Assembly (NCBI GenBank): GCA_949987705.1
Contig: OX465282.1
Span: forward strand, 82,262,070 to 82,326,069
Direction of reading: 5' to 3'
DNA: 64,000 nucleotides
Origin: Thereva unica
Lineage: Eukaryota; Arthropoda; Insecta; Diptera; Therevidae
This document shows, in pieces, positions 60,296 to 64,000 of this stretch (its first letter is position 1; every line of letters starts with the position of its first letter). The notes beneath the pieces are model-generated. The model saw only the letters and a program-made list of their open reading frames with translations. It did not search any database and was not told where the DNA came from. The position numbers and the translations under genes are program-made.

Positions 60296-63099
60296 ATGTC
60301 TTCGTTTTTATTCTTGTAAATTGACAATTCTCCTACGGGAGAAGTTTTATATTCAGGGATCTGTTGTTTCAACGAGTGCTCCTGTTGGGTCTCGATTAGG
60401 GGTAGCAGAAATATTTTAGTGTCGACATTTTTCTTAGACAAAAGTGATTCAGACCTTTCTGAAATTGCCTGAGGTTCTAATTGAACATGTGTTGGGGGTT
60501 GGAAAGTTTCTTCGCAAGCCTCACTTTGTTGTTTTGCTTGCGCTTGACTGCGGGTAATGGCTCTTATTATGTGTTCCTCGTTAAGCTCTTGAGGTATACG
60601 ACTGAGAAAATCGGCGTTCGCATTTTGCTTGCCTGGTTTATATATGATCTCATATTCATGTTCTTCCAGTTTTATTTTCCATCGCATTAAGCGCGAGGAA
60701 GGCTCTTTGAGATTTATAAGCCATTGAAGAGGACGATGATCCGTAATAATTTTAAACTTTCTTCCGAAAATGTAGGGACGAAATTGTTTGATGGCAAAAA
60801 TTATTGCCAACAGTTCCTTTTCAGTAGTGGAGTACTTCATCTCAGCAGCATTCAATGTGCGGCTAGCAAAATGTATGGGTTTGTCGGAACCTATTTCACC
60901 TTGGGACAAAACTGCTCCTATAGCATAATCGCTAGCATCCGTTGTTACTAGGAACTCTTTAGTAAAATCTGGATATGATAGAATAGGAGATTGGGTAAGC
61001 TTTTGCTTTAGGTTTCTGAAAGCTTCATCACAAAGGGCATCCCATTTAAATTTTGTGGTTTTCTTTAATAGGTTTGTCAATGGTTTTGCTACTTTAGCAA
61101 AATCGGGGATGAATCTTCTATAATACCCGGCAAATCCAAGAAAGGATTTCACACCTCTCTCTTTATGTGGTACCGGAAAACTGGTGATGGCCTTGATTTT
61201 AGATGGGTCGGGTGATACTCCCTTTTCTGATATAATATGACCCAAGTAGTTCAATTCGTGTTTTATGAAGTGGCACTTTTCGGGTTGTAATTTTAAACTG
61301 TGTTCCCTTAACCTGTTCAATACACTTTGCAAATTGGTGTTATGTGTTTTTAGATCGTTGCCGTGGATCACGATATCATCCATATATACGAAGCATTTAA
61401 TTCCCTGTAGGCCAGTTAGAACATTATTCATTAACCGCTGAAAAGTAGCAGGGGCGTTCTTCAATCCGAAAGGCATTCGGTTGAATTCGTAATGGCCGTA
61501 TGGAGTACTGAAGGCCGTTTTCTCGCGATCAGCTTTATCGACCCGTATTTGATGGAACCCATTTGCTAGGTCCAAAGTACTAAAATATTTAGATCTGCCC
61601 AATTGATCCAATATATCCACTATGTTTGGTAGTGGGTATGCATCTCCTATGGTTATCTGGTTTAGTTTCCGAAAATCTATAACCGTTCTCCATCTTTTAT
61701 TTCCAGAACTGTCTGGTTTTTTGGGTACTAATAGTACTGGGGAATTCCAGGGGCTTTTACTATGTTTAATTATTTTCTCATTCAACATTAAATGGTCGCC
61801 CTCTAGATAAAACACATCATTATATTGTCTGCATATTTCGCGAATTGCCTTCTCCTCTTCGGAGTTACAGTGGGCAAGGTCCAATACTGACTCTAATTTA
61901 GACAACCTATTCTGGACGGGGTCGTCCTGTCCGTTTAACCGTACAATGTTATAATTTATCATTGGATCTGATTCTATAGGAATTTGATTAGCAGAGATAA
62001 GTGCTTCACTTCCAGTAGAATTTAATATTAAAACAGGCGCTTTTTTACTAACAGGCTTAATTATTGCGGCTGCCAAATATACTCCGGGCATTAGTTCCCG
62101 TTTCTTTATTACTACTTCATTATCATTTTCTGTTTGTATTTCTATAATTTTTTCGCATCGAGCGGGTATTTCATACCGGTCGGAGGTTTCTTTCGTAAGA
62201 GGAGTTTCCATATTCCTTGAAGCCAAAGCTTCTAAACTAAAAAGTTTTTCATTGCCCTTCTCGAGGGGACTTTTAGGATAAGAGGTATTACATGGTATTT
62301 CCTCCCTAAAAGCACTTTCAAGATTTGAGGTTGTGATCATTTCCTCCCTAAAGGGGTGTGTTTCGGTATCAGAAGGTGATATTTTGTAATTGTAGGAAAT
62401 ATCCTGTTCCTGACAATGTAGATTCCCATATTTGTCTCTCGTAAGAGGGTTCCCAATCTGGGTTTTAGCCATAGCTTCGGGATTACATGTTTCGAAGGAA
62501 TGTTTCCTATTTTCTAAGGGTACTTTATTTTGCATACCTGATTTAGTTGTTCTTCTCAGCCGATTTCTTTTAGGATTTGAGGTATCCTCCGTCAGATCCT
62601 CCTCGGAACGTCTTCCAAGATGTGAGGTACTGTTCGTTATTTCCTCCCTAAGAGAATGTGTTTCGGTGACGTAAGCCACAACATCAGCTTCGTATGGTTT
62701 AATCCCCAAAGTTTGAGTTTCGTAGTTTATAACTCCTTTGTGTTTAGTAAAGAAATCATGTCCGAGTATGCAATCGCAAGTTAAGGCGGCACTCGGTTCA
62801 ATTAAATAAAATTTGTGTTGCAAGAGAAGTGAGTTTTTCTCATTAGAAAAATGGAGATTTGCTTTTAGTTTGCCAATTGAAGGCGTTAAATGTTCGTTCA
62901 AACTTACTATAGAACATTGGTTAGTAAACGACGTCGTAGTTAAATCAACGCCCACATCCGACTTCAAAATGCTAATTTCAGCGCCGGTATCAATTAAAAA
63001 TGTTAAAAATGGTTTAGAAGAAAGATTCAATGGTATACGCGCAAATGGTGCTTTATTCGTAATTTCAAGTGATATCGTTAGTTTAAATTGCGTATCCAA
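60296..63099 (-). pseudogene. pol: Gypsy A pol (protease to RNase H), truncated
   Basis: It has protease FLIDTGAEISILK, then a long charged low-complexity stretch, reverse transcriptase (RMPFGLKNAPATFQ, catalytic YMDDIVIHG), and RNase H (TTDASDYAIGAVL, ITDHRPLQWL, NADFLSRIPQE). About 30 residues usually present just before HSKSPWNSP are missing without loss of frame (near 61780). The reading is interrupted at 60296 by BEL and its integrase part lies at 27300-27551. Not functional as a whole. Confidence 0.9.
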
Positions 63100-63119
63100 T
63101 CTTATGAAAGTATTTTGAT

Positions 63120-63355
63120 TTAGTTGTGGTGTATTCCGGCGGCGAATTGGGTAACAGATGGAGTGCCGTCCTCCATCTGTAGTCTTGAGTTTCCCTGAGT
63201 ACGAACGGCATTGCTTGTATCAGAGACTCTAGGTTCATTATTGTGTAATGCGAAATGAACATTTCGGGGTAAAGATGCCGATCTTTGATTCCATCCACGA
63301 TAAGCTTGTGAGGGATGCGGTGTATTCCCTTTGTGTGAAGGATATTGTTCTGGGC
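63120..63355 (-). pseudogene. gag: Gypsy A gag C-terminal fragment
   Basis: Short minus-strand frame ending at 63120, just before pol, with basic, Asn/Arg/Ser-rich sequence (RGWNQRSASLPRNVHFALHNNEPRVSD). It is cut at 63355 by the poly(A) of a LINE. No zinc knuckle is visible in what remains. The frame relation to pol is -1. Confidence 0.6.
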
Positions 63356-64000
63356 TTTTTTTTTTTTTTTTATATGAAAAAACCAAGCTTAGGTGTAACC
63401 CTTTGTACTACCAGTCCGTCATGTCGTTCAGTTCATGGTGCAATGTCTAGTAGTAAGCTTGGTTTGAAGAATAGAGGAGAATAGGAAAGGTTAGAGGGGG
63501 TCTGGAGGGTGTAGAAGAAAATGACGATGGACCTCACGTTTGAACTCTAAGGTGTTGTACGAGTTCGGAAATACCGACTGCGGGAGATTATTCCACAGTC
63601 GAATTGTTCTATTCATAAACGAACTTCTAAGCCGTATTGTGCGTGAACGAGGGGGCTGTAGGGTATGGGGGTGAGCCGAGCGGGCTAGTCTTGTGTTGCG
63701 GGAAAAGTGTTGCCGTGCAGGCAGGAGGTCCTGAATTTCGGTGGAACAGTCGCCATGGTAATAGCGATAAAGTATGGAGAGGGCTGCTACATTCCTACGG
63801 TGGCTCAAGGTGTCTATGGAGGCGCGAAAAGGGCCATCACCAATGAGTTTGAGGGCACGATTTTGCACCTTGTCGAGACAGGCCAAGGTGGTTTTTGGGG
63901 CGCCTGCCCAGATATGTGAGTTGTATTCGAGGCGCGGCCGAATGTAGGATTTGTATATTGTAGCCAATGCGGCTGGCTGGAGGAGGAACTTGCATCTCTT
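63356..64000 (-). mobile_element. LINE 3' end, inserted in Gypsy A gag
   Basis: Minus-strand element with a 16-base T run (poly(A) on its own strand) at 63356-63371, a 3' UTR of about 119 bases, and the C-terminal end of a reverse transcriptase protein. It continues beyond the window. No 5' target duplication can be checked. Confidence 0.85.
63491..64000 (-). CDS. LINE reverse transcriptase, C-terminal domain (partial)
   Basis: About 170 residues in the window. It has the tail of a Jockey/CR1-type LINE polyprotein: YKSYIRPRLEYNSHIWAG, LDKVQNRALKLIG, LSHRRNVAALSILYRYYHG, and a C-terminal WNNLPQSVFP...LEFKREVHRHFLLHP. The frame is open at the window edge, so the start is outside. Belongs to a different LINE family from that at 19344-21830. 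Confidence 0.85.
   Translation of the reverse strand, partial: KRCKFLLQPAALATIYKSYIRPRLEYNSHIWAGAPKTTLACLDKVQNRALKLIGDGPFRASIDTLSHRRNVAALSILYRYYHGDCSTEIQDLLPARQHFSRNTRLARSAHPHTLQPPRSRTIRLRSSFMNRTIRLWNNLPQSVFPNSYNTLEFKREVHRHFLLHPPDPL

Overview
The window is eukaryotic, almost certainly insect, and consists almost entirely of transposable elements nested in one another. No conserved host housekeeping gene, tRNA or rRNA was seen. The insect call rests on errantivirus-type Gypsy elements with a baculovirus-F-like envelope, a tRNA-Ser-type primer site of the 297/17.6 kind, a BEL/Pao element with an envelope resembling chuvirus glycoproteins, an arthropod-type Polinton, and TATA plus TCAGTT initiator promoters. 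The order of insect cannot be fixed from this sequence.

Left block (1-16460). A decayed Gypsy copy (Gypsy C, 1-895 and 16163-16460, minus strand) is split by a nearly complete Gypsy retroelement with envelope (Gypsy B, 896-16162, minus strand, 4-bp duplication GGAA). Gypsy B has LTRs of about 2.17 kb that contain a tandem array. It carries gag, pol and env, and in addition a spliced accessory gene on the opposite strand between env and the 3' LTR (3228-3959, plus). Its 5' LTR is interrupted by a Helentron-like non-autonomous element with a central minisatellite (12917-14258).

Middle-left block (16461-27556). A 63-bp minisatellite of 33 full units lies inside a 741-codon minus-strand reading frame with its own TATA box and initiator (16478-18773). 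Next come a 5'-truncated LINE (19344-21830), a run of small hairpins (22394-22640), the end of an errantivirus-type env (23539-24050, Gypsy A), a pogo/Tigger DNA transposon with a broken transposase (24344-27036) and an integrase fragment of Gypsy A.

Right block (27557-64000). A BEL/Pao element with a chuvirus-like glycoprotein (27557-60295, minus strand, 428-bp LTRs, 5-bp duplication ATGTC) has landed in the pol gene of Gypsy A. It was then hit twice. A Gypsy element (Gypsy D, 28666-33945, plus strand, 381-bp LTRs, duplication ATCA) sits in its env, and a 17.5-kb Polinton/Maverick (40550-58035, 843-bp inverted repeats, 6-bp duplication AGGGTG) sits in its gag. In both cases the BEL reading frame is continuous across the insertion. 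The Polinton carries integrase, a collagen/tail-fibre-like protein, a DUF8207-like protein, packaging ATPase, a PLA2-like protein, adenain-like protease, minor and major capsid proteins, protein-primed DNA polymerase B and several small genes. It has itself received a 1.3-kb palindromic insertion. The right edge is Gypsy A pol and gag, cut by the 3' end of another LINE.

The elements of most interest are the antisense spliced gene of Gypsy B, the 63-bp repeat gene with an insect core promoter, the chuvirus-like envelope on BEL, and several small Polinton genes: a spliced basic/coiled-coil gene, a 52-residue gene coupled by start-stop overlaps, and the collagen/tail-fibre gene.
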